Shown: positions 1 through 13,193 of the stretch, piece by piece
Position numbering within the stretch: the first letter of the stretch is position 1
Layout of the letters: each line of letters starts with the position of its first letter
From: Rhyacichthys aspro
Lineage: Eukaryota > Chordata > Actinopteri > Gobiiformes > Rhyacichthyidae
NCBI GenBank assembly: GCA_036850595.1
Contig: CM072158.1
Location: forward strand, 13,159,422 to 13,223,421
Direction: 5' to 3'
Length of the DNA stretch: 64,000 nt
The notes under the pieces: model-generated
The model's input: the letters and a program-made list of their open reading frames with translations, nothing else
Databases searched by the model: none
What the model was told of the DNA's origin: nothing
Position numbers and translations under genes: made by a program

Positions 1-1383
1 CACTATTTTACCTCCCTGCTTTACAAGACATGGCTCCTATCCCATACATTTATTATTCATCAGCGCTGGAGAGCATTATTGTTGAAGGGATCCTTAACCC
101 CCCTGCTGCTGCTCCGTTATATAACATTACCTCAGTAGAGACTCTATAAGCTGAGGGTTTGATCTGGATTTGAGGCTTGAACTTGTGGGACTGTATTTTT
201 CATCAGTGTCGGTGGAAAGCCCCAGCTTTTGCAGCTCAGCTGGCTGTCTGCGGCGCAGAGCTGGACCCACAGGCATACAGCCAGTGGTCAGTGTGACATA
301 ATGTGTTATTGACTGAGCAGAACCCTGTCCAGGGTCATGTCCATCTGCTAGCCGCTCTGCTTGGGTCTTGACAGAGAGCGAGTGGGAGGGGGTGGGGTGG
401 GGAGCATATCCGCTCAGTAATAGCACCACTGCAGTGCACTGAAACACACTGTTGACCAGTAGAGTTCCTCTCAAACAAAACAATCACTCTTTCACCTGAA
501 ATGGATCTAAAAGCGAATATCAGCCTTCTACACCAGCCATATTAACACACAGAAAAAGAGTCTGATCACACACACTGATGAGCTACGAGGATAATTCTTT
601 ATCAACAATACTAAAACACAGTAAAAGTAGAAGTAAAAAACTTGCAATATTAATTTGTGCTCTTCTCCATTACTTGGTACAAAATAAATTAAATTGGAGC
701 AAAAATAGTATGTTTACTCGCATATACTGCATGCACTTTTTAATAGAAACTTTTTTGCTGTTACTGTGATGTAATTGGTGGTCCATAACACAAACCCACA
801 GCTTAGCTTGCAGATGTAAAAAAAACAAAAAAACAAAAACAAAACAGCTGTAGGTAGGTAAAAATAACTATATTTGAACTACCGGAGCTACATTGTTGGG
901 TTACCCTTTAGTTCTATTAATCTACTATTAATTTGTTTTACACAACACTACAGTGAGTAACATATTTATAATCCAGTGGGGAATCTTGCATTAATGTAAC
1001 AAAAGCTCAGCCTCTGTGACACAAAGCTGCAGTCCCTGAAGGTGCACATGCACAGACTGTGTCTTTTTTCCTAAACCTATTCTGGCACGGCCCTGTTCTC
1101 CTTTAATGGTGCTGAGGCGCGCGTCCTCCTGTAACCCGGATGCTTTGACGTTGTTGTGGTTGAGGGAGGTTAGTACATCTCATCGGGATGAGGGGTAAAA
1201 CACAGACAGCACCAAAAATTGAAATGACATCATCGTCGCACCAGCACATTAAACCCACAGACCACCACAGGACCACGAGGCCTCGGGTAATGCACACCTC
1301 GACACACCTACACCACCGCACGCGCACACAGACACACACACACACACAGAGGAGGAGGGGGGTTGTCAGGGGCCCGAACTTAC
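1..1383 (-). other. mturn intron 1 and flank, no exon seen
   Basis: This stretch lies downstream of the mturn exon 1 splice donor (GTAAG read on the minus strand at 1379-1383), so it is probably the start of mturn intron 1. I looked on the minus strand for the continuation of maturin (a segment beginning like HVWSESEDC) and did not find it. A 118-codon minus-strand open frame at 127-483 has no family resemblance. A short CA repeat lies near 1323-1348. Confidence 0.6.
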
Positions 1384-1542
1384 GAAGGTGTCGGTGCCTC
1401 CCGGACACAGCACGTAGAAGGACACACCGGGCTCCGCATAGAAGTCCAGGCGCCTCTCGTCGTCCTCCTCCGCGAAGATCAGGTCGAAGGGGTTCCCGGA
1501 GCACCACTTCTCCGCCGCCTCCACCAGATGCTTGAAGTCCAT
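1384..1542 (-). CDS. mturn: maturin (mturn), first coding exon, partial
   Basis: Maturin is a small acidic cytoplasmic protein first described as promoting neural progenitor differentiation; its biochemical role is poorly defined. The exon encodes 53 residues beginning MDFKHLVEAAEKWCSGNPFD and ending in the conserved GVSFYVLCP region followed by GGTDTF. Vertebrate maturins start with MDFxxLxxxAEKWC and contain the same DFYAxPGVSFYVLCP block, so the identity is strong. I chose the ATG at 1540-1542 because the family alignment starts there, although the frame stays open upstream to 1905. The exon ends after a complete codon at a consensus GTAAG donor. The remaining exons must lie beyond the left edge. 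The gene is head-to-head with sh3bp5. Confidence 0.88.
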
Positions 1543-2908
1543 GCTCCGCTCCGCGCTGCGCCTGGCTCCCGCTTGGCTTGACGTCACGGCTAAGATGCTC
1601 GAGACACAAATAAGAGGAGTGCGCACCGCAGCATCAGCAATGACTCGGGGACATGGCCCGGGACAGACAGATCCGTTGAGGTCTTGGTTCAGTTGGTGTT
1701 GGCTCTCACAGTCCCATCCCTCTGGTCCTGGCCGCGTTATGAAATCAGCTCGTCCGTCGCTCGCTACATGCACGCGCGAGAGGACGCAGCGCATAATGGA
1801 GCGACGCGATGACGAAGTGCGCGGAGCCGGGCAGCCGTCCGCACGGAAAAGGCTGCAGGAGCGCGCCCAGAGGCTCGTGGAGGAAGAATTAGTCATCATC
1901 ACCACTCACTGCCATCTAAAAAGTCAAGATACATCACTGCCTTAAAGGAAACATAGCCATCGCAAGTGCAACAAGGGATCAGGCTCAAGAATAAGGTTAA
2001 AATGAAAACAAACTGAAGCCTGTGCAATTATGTGTAAAAGGGCTAACCTAGAAAAATATTCAACACTGAGTGAAATAGGTCTAATTTCGAGATTCGGTTG
2101 TGTTAATTATAACGATATAATGAGAGCAATTAGGTGTTTTGATAGTTTCGAACATGTAATACCCTGGTGTGTAGCCTACTGGCTCCTGCAGGTGGCGAGT
2201 GGAACCCACTCACAAACCCACACAAAAGGCACGTCAAGTCACAAAGAGGAAATTCGTAAGACAGGAAACTGGACGCCCCATTATATCAAAATAAAAGTGT
2301 AAATTGTGCCATTGACAAAGAATCAATAACAATAACAATAAATAAGTTCAGATACATCCAGATTCATTGAAACCTCATTGAAATCTATTGAAGAAGCGTT
2401 TTCTGTTCCAGTTCTATGCTGTAATAAGTCCCTAAGTTTTGCGACAATAAGTGGATGATGTTGTAAATGGCATTTGTGTTCTTTGAGTTCCTTCGTGAAA
2501 TAAATCATCTGCTAAGACAAGTTTTGGACCAGTATCTGACATAAGTTACTGAAGCATAAAAATATGGTGCAACGCAATACATTTTGAAAAGATGACGGTA
2601 TTGTCATAAAGTCAATGACCATCTCAGTTGTATTTTGAACGCTCAAAGCGGAAGTACTGTCCCTGCTCATGGGATGTGTTCGGCAGCTTGAAGTCTTGGA
2701 GTTTAGCGCTAAGGTTAGAGTCACTTAGTGCGTGTCAGGGCTCCTCAGAGGCAGACGCGACGCGGACTGCTTTGCTCTACGGTTACACATGACCCTGAGG
2801 ATGACAGCTTCAAACTGCAAAGACTAGACAGATTGAGTGTTACCGGACACCCCACTATCCAGCCCTGGGGTCGAGTTTTGTCTGTGTTTTACCAAATACC
2901 CCGCGAAA
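1543..2908. promoter_or_regulatory. shared 5' region between divergent mturn and sh3bp5
   Basis: The stretch between the two start codons is rich in C, G and CpG from about 1380 to 1860, as expected for a CpG-island promoter, and becomes AT-rich towards 2000-2600. It should contain both 5' untranslated regions and both promoters. Open frames here (for example 1532-1945 plus and 1366-1905 minus) are by-products of the GC-rich sequence or extend the mturn frame upstream of its start. Transcription start sites cannot be fixed from sequence. Confidence 0.55.
1579..1586. promoter_or_regulatory. perfect CRE palindrome (TGACGTCA)
   Basis: The eight-base palindrome TGACGTCA, the full binding site for CREB/ATF factors, lies 37 bases upstream of the mturn start codon within the GC-rich region. 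Full CRE sites close to the transcription start in CpG islands are often functional. Regulation of mturn by cAMP signalling is inference. Confidence 0.5.
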
Positions 2909-5900
2909 ATGGATCCTTTGCAAAATGGGGAGAACAGTGAGGAGGACGCCCACTGCCCAGAAGAAGAAGAAGAAGAAGTGGACCCGAGAATCCAGGTGAG
3001 AACTTCTGCATAGGTCTAGATTGTGGCCAGTGGTAGTAGTGATATTAAACTGAGCAGGTAATGCATGGTCAGTGTTGTTTTTATCATTATCTGCACATAA
3101 TACACACTTTAACACAACAAAATTATATGGATGGTTAATACAAAGGATAGTCTATATTTTTATGAGAATTTTGTGCACCCAGACGCACCTATAGATAGTG
3201 AAGCTTGTTGCACAGTAATTTGGTGTACACAGGTCACACTGTGTCGTCCTTAAAAGCTGTCCTCTCTGACTGCTCCTTCTTGTGCCATGTTGTCTGTAAA
3301 CAGGGAGAACTGGAGAAGTTAAACCAGTCCACAGATGACATTAACCGATGGGAGAGTGAACTCGAGGTAAGGTGTAATAAAACACACCACAGTACCGATA
3401 CGACTGTCATTACACAGTGATAAGTTTGTTATTGAGTCAGATTGGAAAACTGTTTCTATGAAGCAATTCAGAATGTTTGCTCTGTGTTTTAAATGCTCTT
3501 TAGCAACGAGGTCAGTCATCGTCATGACTCTTAAAGATGGAAATGTTGTTCAAAGTGGGTGTAGTCTCTAGTGATAATGTGGAAAAACTGAAGCAGTGAT
3601 TTCTTTCAAATTACACATGACCATTCTGCAATCCAAATGTTAATGTAAGTCCCAGTGTTTCCCCTTTTTCCTTGCCTCCCCTTTGAGTCTCTTTAAAAAC
3701 AAAAACACACAACAGAGGGCTTTATAGCTTGGTTGATGTAAGGTAAATGTGTGGCAATAGGGTTACTGTTAAGCAAAGCAAAACATTCCAGAGACAAGCT
3801 ATGGACTTCTCCGCAGAGTAGGCCTCTTCTGGTTCTCATTAGACCTTCCCTCCGGTCCAAAGCCCAGTCGAGTAAATGTAAAACCACAAGCCAAGACAGA
3901 TAGAGGGATATGAACAAACCTCTCAAGACCAGCTGTTATTCTTGGACACAGGACTCATGCTTTTATGTTAACACTCTTTTTTGCATGTATGAAAAGTTCT
4001 CATTTCACATTATAACATTTTGTAAAACAGAAAGCTTTAGTAAAACATTAGGTTTGTTCAGTTACACTTTACTGATCACGTGCACACATTGTTACCTGTT
4101 GCAGTTTCCTCTGTAAAATTTGGGGACAACAGCACAATATATTCACAACGTTACTTGAAAAGGAACAAAGGCACTGTTTTTATTATTTGTATCAATAAAG
4201 ACTTTGCAGACTTAGTCATAAGTCAAAATGAAAGTGAGAAGCTCAAGAATGTAAAAGGTGCCCCCGGCTGCTGGAGGCTGTTTACCTGTTCATCCTCAGT
4301 CTGCAGCTGATTATGGGTGACGAACATTCAGATGATTTCATAACGGCTGAGTCGTAATCATGGCTTAAACATCAGCTTGTTTTTTTGTTTTTTTCTTTTT
4401 ATGTCAAAGGGCGTCAGAACCAAAGACAAGTGACAGCTAGTTTTAAGTGTGTCACCTCATTACCTACAACATTCATAGATGAGAACATGCCTTTGGGCCT
4501 TATGCTGTGTCACTATCAGAGCAGGAGCAGCCTGTCAGGAACAGTCATGATGTCACAGGAAATGTTTGCTTCCCGTTGCGCCCTCTTTTTGCCGTCTCTT
4601 GTATTCCTTCTCAGCTTTTTGGACAGGATGCAGGTGCTGTTCAATTTAAAGCCATTATGATCACTCTGGCGCAAGACTTAAAACATATACAGCACAGACA
4701 GATGGCTCATTTACCCCATAAATGACCACAGGCTTCTTCTTTCAACAACCCCAGACACAGAACTGTGAAATCTTAACAATAATAATAAGCACAAATTGAT
4801 TATGACAGCGGTGTACATAAGGTAGCAGTCAGCAATCAGTCAGTCTCATATTACATTGTGATAGGATTTGTGTTAAGCATAGAAAAGCTCATGAATTAGC
4901 AATATTAACCCCACGTCTAGCCATATCTTGGATTAATGGCATCAGTTTAGCTCACAAAACAGATCATACATTGAGCATAGTGGCTATACAAGGCTATAAC
5001 AATCAGGCAATAAAAACTAAATATTTTGATGCATGAAGGAATTCATTTTGTTGAGTGGATTTGTTACTGTCGTCTTTATTATTTGTGGTGATTTGTCACA
5101 GCTATTGACACCTATTACTAACATATACGTCATTTACCAACATATGATGTTAGCAGCCCTATAGAAAGTGACTTAGTAAATGTTACTCAGCAGGGATAGA
5201 CAATCTATAGAAGTTGCATAAGAACTGGTTTACAAAGTATACATTGTGCACTTCAAGTTGCCACATGTCTTACTGCAAATGTGCCAGTGCATTAGGCTGC
5301 ACTCCTTTTTGTCTTAGTCTCAGCTCTACAAATATTTGAGTCAGAAAATGTTGTTTAAATTCTTAGATTAGTTTAAAGTTACACCGTAAGCCAAAATTGT
5401 TGATGAAAAATGTCTATACTGGCTTGTTTCTTGTGGTATCTATGTGTCAGGAGATATGTACAGTATAGATTGGATTAAGTAATAACATAATAAGATGTGT
5501 CGCTCTGATTTGTGAAGGACTACCGGCAGCGCTTTCGAGCCGTGCTTGTGGAAGCGACCGTGAAGCTGGACGAACAAATGAAGAGGATTGGAAGAGCTGT
5601 GGACGATTCCAAACCGTACTGGGAAGCCCGCAAAGTGGCAAGACAGGTGAGCTCCCAACTGTCAACACAATGAGAGCTATCTGAGGTCAGCAGACAGTGT
5701 GTGTGAGGCCAGGCTCACTGCAGATTGAGGATGAGAAGTTTAAAGAGCTGTTTAAATCTACTTAAAGGGAGCACTGTCACATGTTGTCTATTTTTAGCCT
5801 CAGTTCCACCTCTGTACGCTAACACTCTAAGACTTAATCCCAGCACATTAAGGAGTTAACGTGACAGTTTAGTTTTGCTTGGGTTGCAAATGGCATATAA

Positions 5901-8900
5901 GGAAAAAATTACACACACATCAAAATGCAGCCTATACAGCTTTCTTACAGTGCATTACCTGTCTTTAAATCCAATATCATGGGGACTAACTTATATGTTT
6001 ATAGACCCGACTTCAAAAACCCACTTTTTACTTTCAGACTGGATACTGAATACATGTAGTTGCCTGTTATTCCAGCTGACACTAAACTGATGTCTTGCAC
6101 CTGCCTCTTGAGGCGTTGATCTGATTGGACAACCCCAGAAGTTTACTGACCGGCGCCCCTTCTTCTGGCCAATCAGGAAGTAGCATAGGAGTCATACATC
6201 AGAAGGATGACATTTGTGTGTCACAGCATGGTTTAGAGTTGTCACACTAAAATAGCCCGGGAATTACAGCGCGTCCCTCTCTCTCTGTCTTTTCTCTGCT
6301 GAAATATGACAACCTGGCATTTGCTTATGACAGTTCCACGTGAGCGCCAGGGATTACTGTCAGCTTTTGAATTGATGAGACCAGTTTTCTCGTCAAAGGA
6401 TCAAAGGGCCACCCTTGTTGTGTGTTTCTGTGTGTGTGTGTGTGTAGCATTAACCGGCTTTGGCTTTTATCAGCGTATTGTATGGCTATGATTTATGGAT
6501 GAATATTTTTAATTCATGAACTACTTGAAAGGGATTTAGATACTTACCCTCAGTGACCTTCTCTGAACAAACAAATACAATTCAGTCTACCCCCACACAT
6601 AAGCCAGTCTCATCCCCAGCCCCCACATGTTTTCCCCTTACATTCCATCACTTTGGGTGGTGCTGCTGGGTTGGAATTTGCCCATACTGTCCAATCTTTA
6701 GTGCTCTTGGCCACCATTACTTTCTGGCCCACTGCAGGACTGTGTGATGTTCACTCTGTCTGTCACATCACAATAAATGAAAAGACACAGGTATCAGATA
6801 GAAGGAAGGTTGAAGTATCCTGCCCTAATAAGACAGTAGCAGAGAAGTTGAGGAGATACTGGGATGATTATGTAGACTTGTTGAAAAAAATTGCAATGTA
6901 TGTTTCAGTCAGAGTACGTAACTATACCACAACTGCGTAGGTCTTTAGCAGGATGACAGAAAACACTTTGTATGGGATGACAGTATGGTATAATGTGGCC
7001 TTTACCACATCATGTTAATGAACTGAATGTGCTTCTCATTTGCATGATGTCTAATGCTCAGCTGCAAGCTCCTGACTCAACATAAAGATAATGGCATATG
7101 TGTGTCCTTGTTCTTGATGCAGATTACTAATGTTTACTCATCGTACCATGTGATTTTTTTTTTAATTTAATATCCACACAGCTCTGTTGGGTCATTTTAG
7201 GCAAAAGTGATGTTCCACTGAAGCTTTTGGAATATACAATACAACTTTGTCTCAGAAAAAAATGCAGTTTTGGGTGATATTTTAATTTTAAAATGTATCT
7301 ATTCTTTGGTTTTTGCTCATCTCATCAAATATCCATCATCCTCCTTCTGTTTTTGCTGCACCCCCTCTGAGTTCAGAGCATGGGAAGTAGGTCATGAAGA
7401 GGGACAAACAGGACAGATTTTTCACCCCACTTTGTCAGGCAACAGATGACATGCGTCAGAGCCACCTTTATCTATCTCTTCACCTTCTCAGAGGTCTTGG
7501 ATATCTTATACAAAGACAGATGTGTTACCAGGAAGATGCCAGTATCTTTGTATTTAGTTTGAGTTTTGTGAGAAGATGCAGAGGAGCGCTCGCTTACGTC
7601 ACTGTTGTAACCTTTACCACTGACACGGCCCAGAGTGGCAGAAGGGTCTTGGTAAAGGGGTTAATGGAGGCACTGCTCTCAAAGGCCATGAGAAAAAAAA
7701 TGGACCCCTGAAAGATACATGAGGACCTAATCAAGGCTGGTTATGTAAAAAGAAAGAGAGAGAAAGAGATTGAAAACACAGAGATTTTTAGATTTAGTAA
7801 GTAAGTATGTTCAAAACTTTAACAAAGCCACAAAGGTAAGACAGGATATTCAACCTACAATGATGTGACATTTGCAAAGTTGTGACTCTCACACATTAAT
7901 GTTGAGCTGTGCGTCAAGTGGAGAGAGTGGGTCCAAATATGTTCAGAATGATGAGAATAACTGCCCCATTGACTGTGACTGTTGGCAGGAAGCGCCCACT
8001 GACAGTGTGTCAGATTGCCTTAATGATTTTCTTTCATCTGAGCTTCAAGCCACACCAGTCTCGCTCTGTATGGGGCACGCAATCTCCTCATCCCTCTATG
8101 GTTGTCATAAAGAATCAACCATGGTTCCTTCTCAATAAATGTAGGTCATAAATACACACACAGTGGAGATATGATGATGACCAATACATTTCCATAAACC
8201 ATGAAGTGTATTTTTAACCCTTTTCACCAAATATAATGAAATAAAAACAGAGATTTAATTATTATTTTATTCATAGTGCTGTGATTTTCATGTGTAGTGA
8301 GTTTATGCGCATCTGTTTTTTGTATTAGGCGCAGATTGAAGCCCAGAAAGCCACTCAAGAGTTCCAGCGAGCAGTAGAGATCTTGCGAGCGGCCAAGGAA
8401 ACTATTGCTCTAGCTGAGGAGAGGCTGTTAGAAGAGGACAGCCGACAGTTTGACTCTGCCTGGCAAGAAATGCTCAACCATGCAACACAGAGGGTATGCA
8501 ACCAATATTACAGTTGGTTTGGAGTAGTAATTGAACTAGTGAAAGAAAACACAAACTGCAACTTTTATTGTCAGATTCAGATAAGTAACACTAAACACTA
8601 CGAGTCATAGCGCCAGAAAACCAAAGTGTTACAATGTTCAATGCATTATCTCTGGTGGACAGGACTAATTGTACTCTAAACTCTAAATATGTGCAGGTAA
8701 TGGAGGCTGAGCAGGCAAGAACACGCAGCGAGGCTGAACATCGAAAAACGGCAGCTCACTACAATTCATGCATCAGCCATATGAGGCAGCTGGAGAAGAA
8801 ACTTAAACGCTCCATTAACAAATCCAGGTTTGTATTCTTCATGTATCTTCACAAATGCAGCAAATGTACCCCTGCCTTGGCCTCAGTGAGTGTGGAAGTG

Positions 8901-9062
8901 AGAGAAAGAGGGATCTGATGAAGTCCAGATGTTTCTGGTTAGCTGGGCAGTGTTGGGGTGTGCTCCCTTTGTAGGAGCCAAGGAATGTGACTGCTCACAG
9001 AGAAGGATTAAACTCCTCCAGTGGTTCTCCAGTGACAATAAGCTGTGTTACTCCCACTCAGT

Positions 9063-9093
<31 letters not shown>

Positions 9094-11326
9094 CCCCTGC
9101 AGGCCGTATTTTGAACTGAAATCCAAGTATTACATTCAGCTTGAGGTATGTCAATGCTTGTGTCAGTACACTGTGTACATATGTTTGCTGTGTACATATG
9201 TTTACTCCTCTGCAAAATGTAGCTAGCTAAATTCAACTATAACTCTTGTTTATTTATATAAAAAGTGCATGCTCAGAGATAATTCAATATAAGACTGCTG
9301 AACTAATCTAAATTATATTTTTCTACACTTTAAATTTGTATTGCCATTTTGTAGCAGATTACCTAATGTCTCTCGAAGTGACCTCAGGTATACCAGCAAA
9401 AGACTCTGTATAATCTCCCTCAACAACCAGCATGCACATTGACTGAACAGTAACACAGATCATTTAGCTTTGCCAGTCTCCTCAAACACAAACCTAAATG
9501 CAGGTTTCTCTCTGGACTATCTGGTAATTATAACAACAGGGTCTAATGTTAGCCTATTGTTAAGCCTTTGAAAATAATAAAACAGAGCATAGAGCTGCAT
9601 TTGATGTGATCTTTATACTTCTCAAAATGGACAGAATTTTCAGTAAAATATACTAATCTACTATACTAATAACTAGACTAAATAGCAAACAGCCACCACA
9701 AATCTGTGTACCTAAGAAACATGAATATAAATTAAAGACTTTGCTTTCTTATTTCCTGTAGCAACTGAAGCGGCATGTGGACGAGCGGCAGGCTAAACTA
9801 GTTGTTGCAAAGACAGAGTACCGCACCGCGCTACGCAACCTGGAGAGCATCTCTGAGGAGATCCATGCCCAGAGACGCTCCTTAGCTCTGGGAACCCGAG
9901 AGCAGGGTGTGGGCGCCGAGAAAGACACTACTAACGAGGACATCACCAACTTCAAGATGGACTCGGATGGTTTGTCAAGTAAGTGTGGACAATCATCCAA
10001 GGGTTCATTCATCTTCATCAGTCACGAGGTTATGTTGTGACTAAAAACAAGGTCACCTCGACATTTATACTTCATGTTTTGGTGGGTAAAGTGTGTCTCT
10101 GTGTGTTTTAGTGGTGTCCATGTCCATTGATGAAGAGGGCAGTCACAGTAGCTGCTCAGAGGAAGAGGCTGACACTGATTCCACCTCCTCACATCAAACA
10201 GTGTCCTCTCTTCCGTCCTCCTCTTCCTCAACCCCTTTGGACGTGCCCTCACCCCTCCACCCCACCATTCTGTCTCCCTGTTCCGATGCAGTGGAGCTAG
10301 AAAGCCCCTGTAGCTCTCATGACCCAGACTTGCTGTGTGGATCTGGGTATGCCTCGCCTCTCCTGGGCCCTCGCAGCCAGTGCAGTGGCGCCTCTTCTCC
10401 AGACTGTGACCAGGAGAGAGGTGTGTGTCTGTCATAACCCTCCCTGGCTGTGTATACAATACTACAGCTATATGTCAAGCTTCATTCAAAACCTAAATGT
10501 ATTCTACATGTCATACTGTTTATGTCCTGCATGTTACACAAGAATAAAATAGGATCAATGAAGTTCTTAGGTACAGCAAGGACAAGGTCAGACAAGCATT
10601 CAGTCAGCACTTGGCTCATCTGTCATTGTGATACTATTTTTATGCAGAGGCCTGGACACAGTGCTTAAAAATAAAAATGGAGGCATCTAAATGCTATAAT
10701 TACATTTACATAATTATTTCAAAATTGTTATTAAACTTTCAGATGAACAGTTAACCTATGATAAACTATGATTACGTAAAAGTCTAATATTCAAAATGAT
10801 TAAATATACAAAATTATTCTGGTCATTACTAATCAAAATGACACATTTAATGTAAGTGTAATGCTAAAAGGACAGCTGTGTGTTTCCTCATATATCCTTG
10901 TTACCAGATTGACTTAAGTAAACAGGAGACACTGTTGTGAAATAATTTTAACACTTTTGATGAATCCTTTGTGGATAGTTGTATTTTATATTAGATTAAG
11001 TATTTCAGCCATATCAGACTACCAACCTTAATCCTAAACTAAAAGCACATGTCTGAGCTAACAGAACATTTTACTGATTTATAACAAAAATCATAACATA
11101 ATTTAAATGACATATAAATTGTTTTTTCTGTGTTTCTGGTCTAGGTGACAGAGCAGAGGGAGCAGAGGCAACGCTCGAGGCAGGTTTGAAAAAACTCACA
11201 TTGACTGTAGCACAGAAACACAAAGAGGACTCTGGTGATGAACAAGTTGATGACCCTGGCTATGTGAGCCCTGAAATCCCCCCATCCAGCTCACCTACGA
11301 CCATTTTGCTCCTCAACAGTGTCTAA
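2909..11326 (+). CDS. sh3bp5: SH3 domain-binding protein 5 (Sab), complete CDS
   Basis: SH3BP5 is a coiled-coil protein that acts as a guanine-nucleotide exchange factor for RAB11, binds the BTK SH3 domain and, as Sab, anchors JNK at the outer mitochondrial membrane. Nine coding exons join in phase: 2909-2995, 3304-3366, 5518-5646, 8329-8493, 8697-8827, 9103-9145, 9762-9978, 10112-10420 and 11145-11326, giving 441 aa (human is 455). The order is an acidic N-terminus with a run of six GAA codons, VDPRIQGELEKLNQSTDDIN, the long coiled coil (about residues 30-260, including WQEMLNHATQR and INKSRPYFELK), a Ser-rich acidic stretch, and CSGASSP followed by GDRAEGAE. That last block separates it from SH3BP5L. 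The second JNK-docking motif is kept as GLKKLTLTV; the first looks degenerate. All introns are GT/AG. Confidence 0.95.
9064..9093 (+). repeat. (CT)n tract at sh3bp5 intron 5 acceptor
   Basis: A run of alternating C and T ends a few bases before the acceptor of sh3bp5 exon 6 (exon start 9103). It serves as an unusually long polypyrimidine tract. Confidence 0.85.
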
Positions 11327-12320
11327 ATGGGTATATGTAGTCATCTGTCATCATCAACTCTGGATGCCTGCGGTGAAAGCCAAAAGACTGTAAGAAGAGC
11401 CTAGCTTATAAAGCTGTAGCCAAGAGATGCATCACAGAGGTGTCCCATCATATGTCATTGTTAATTTACCACATAGAAAAGTATTATAATTCTTATATTC
11501 TCAGGCATGATTGGACAGTAGTAGACACTACTGCCATATCAGATGTCATACATGTGGGATGCAAGGTAGCAGAAGTTTTTCACTCTTGCATTCTCACAGG
11601 AAGAAGGACATGAGATCTATCCCTCATGCTATTGTAGGTTCTGTGTGTGCATGTGTTTGTGTGAATGGTAGTGTCCGTCGTCCCTGTGTCAGACCTAAAG
11701 CAGCAGATGATGAGACCAGTGACCTATAAAGAATAAGCAGTAGAAAGTATGGTTTATAGTTTTTCATAAAAAAAATAATGCTCTGTGTTGCCATTGCACT
11801 GATTACATTTAACATTTCTGCTAAATAAATAGATTTTGTGCCATAAATCAATGCCGTTGTGTATTGTAGATGTATGCCTGACTTCAGTTCTTTAGCTTAC
11901 ATAGACCTACTGTAGAGCAATATTTTAGCTTTTAACTGATGTGTGAATGTGGTAAACTTTACTGACGCGGCACTAAGAGACATTTTGTATTGTAAATAGG
12001 AAAGCAGTTCTCTTAATGTCTCTAGATTGTAGGCCTACTCCTGTATTCAAACTGACATAACCTGGAAGAAGTTGAAGGCTAACATCCACTGTGAAGTCTG
12101 AACAGATAGAAAGACTCTCTATGGGAGTAAACACTAGTCATATTCCACTAAGATTTGGATGTGTGTTAAAAGAGATCAGTATCTGATTGCTCATTTATAA
12201 AGTGTCAAACTATCCTGTTGGACAAATATTCTATATTTATACTCATGTGTTATTGTATATGACTGTTGTTGTGTGTTAACTGTTGTTTGATAATAAATGT
12301 GCTTCACAAAACTGTTTCTT
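11327..12320 (+). other. sh3bp5 3' untranslated region
   Basis: Sequence after the sh3bp5 stop is AT-rich and carries an AATAAA signal at 12292-12297, the likeliest cleavage signal; an earlier AATAAA lies near 11824. This implies a 3' UTR of roughly 1 kb. Open frames on both strands (11511-11729 plus, 11624-11851 minus) lie wholly within it and show no family resemblance. Confidence 0.6.
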
Positions 12321-13184
12321 GATAAAGAGTTATCTAAAACAACATAAGTTTGGTTATTATAAACTTTGTGGAACCTAAATAAGTGTTATTTTTGTACATT
12401 ATTATCAGTGTAATTAAATCTCAATCCAAGTGCCTTGAAGTCCCACAAAATCCCCAGAAGGATTACATAATCTACTGCCCACTTTCTGCTGACAGTGTTT
12501 TTCTGTTTCCTTATCCAACCCCAGAAAGGTAATCTAAACACAGACTACTGTGTCCTCTATCTCATGACTTTAGTTAGTGCCTGACAATCTAACAGAGGAC
12601 AGTTGCTTGAACCATACTCTGCTGCCAGTGTGTCTCTGTTGTGCTTGTCTGTGTGCTGCTTTCATTTACATTTCGTCTTGTGATTTCAATAACTAACTGG
12701 AACAAGTAAGTGAGATGTAATCATGCTTTAAGGGCATTTTGGTGCGACTTAACTTCAAAGCTTTTAGAGTGAGAAAGAAGTGGTTAAAAAAATAATAATA
12801 CACTGAACATGAGGCAGTGTCAGGGAGGTTTGTGTTTCAGTAGGCCACCTCCACTCCACGCAATTATAATGCACATCTTTATTTAACAAAATCTTTATTC
12901 ATTTATTTATTCATAGTACTCAAAGCAGCAGATGAGTCTACCAGTTGAGCACCTACAAAGTTTGTAGGCTGCTTGTGGACTTCTGTTGTCTCATAGGGAC
13001 ATCTAGCGACAAATTGTTAAGTTACACTTGAAGCGGATGTTTGTGAAACACTGCCTCTCAAAAATATTTTGTAATATATATATTTTGTGGGAATAATATA
13101 TACGCTCCGTAGTCTTAATTTTGTCAGATTTTTTTTTTTTTGCAAACAACCAACGTTAACGCTAATTGTATCATATGACATCAA
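12321..13184. other. intergenic, sh3bp5 to protease gene
   Basis: I see no coding exon, RNA gene or clear mobile element here. The sequence is AT-rich until about 13,180, where promoter-like motifs of the downstream protease gene begin. Confidence 0.5.
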
Positions 13185-13193
13185 TCACGTGAC
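13185..13193. promoter_or_regulatory. CLEAR-like E-box (TCACGTGAC)
   Basis: TCACGTGAC lies about 245 bases upstream of the start codon of a papain-family protease gene. The CLEAR element bound by TFEB, TFE3 and MITF at lysosomal genes has consensus GTCACGTGAC; this site (preceded by A) matches nine of ten positions. Two inverted CCAAT boxes (GATTGG) follow at about 13,222 and 13,256, a normal arrangement for a TATA-less promoter. TFEB control is inferred from motif plus gene function. Confidence 0.55.

Noticed and set aside
1188..1945. Several GC-rich open frames, including 115- and 137-codon plus-strand frames
   Set aside because: They are antisense or out of frame to mturn exon 1 and its CpG-rich promoter; no family resemblance.
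9749..10018. Minus-strand frame opposite sh3bp5 exon 7
   Set aside because: Antisense shadow of a clear coding exon.
10022..10459. 145-codon minus-strand frame
   Set aside because: Antisense to sh3bp5 exon 8; no domain.
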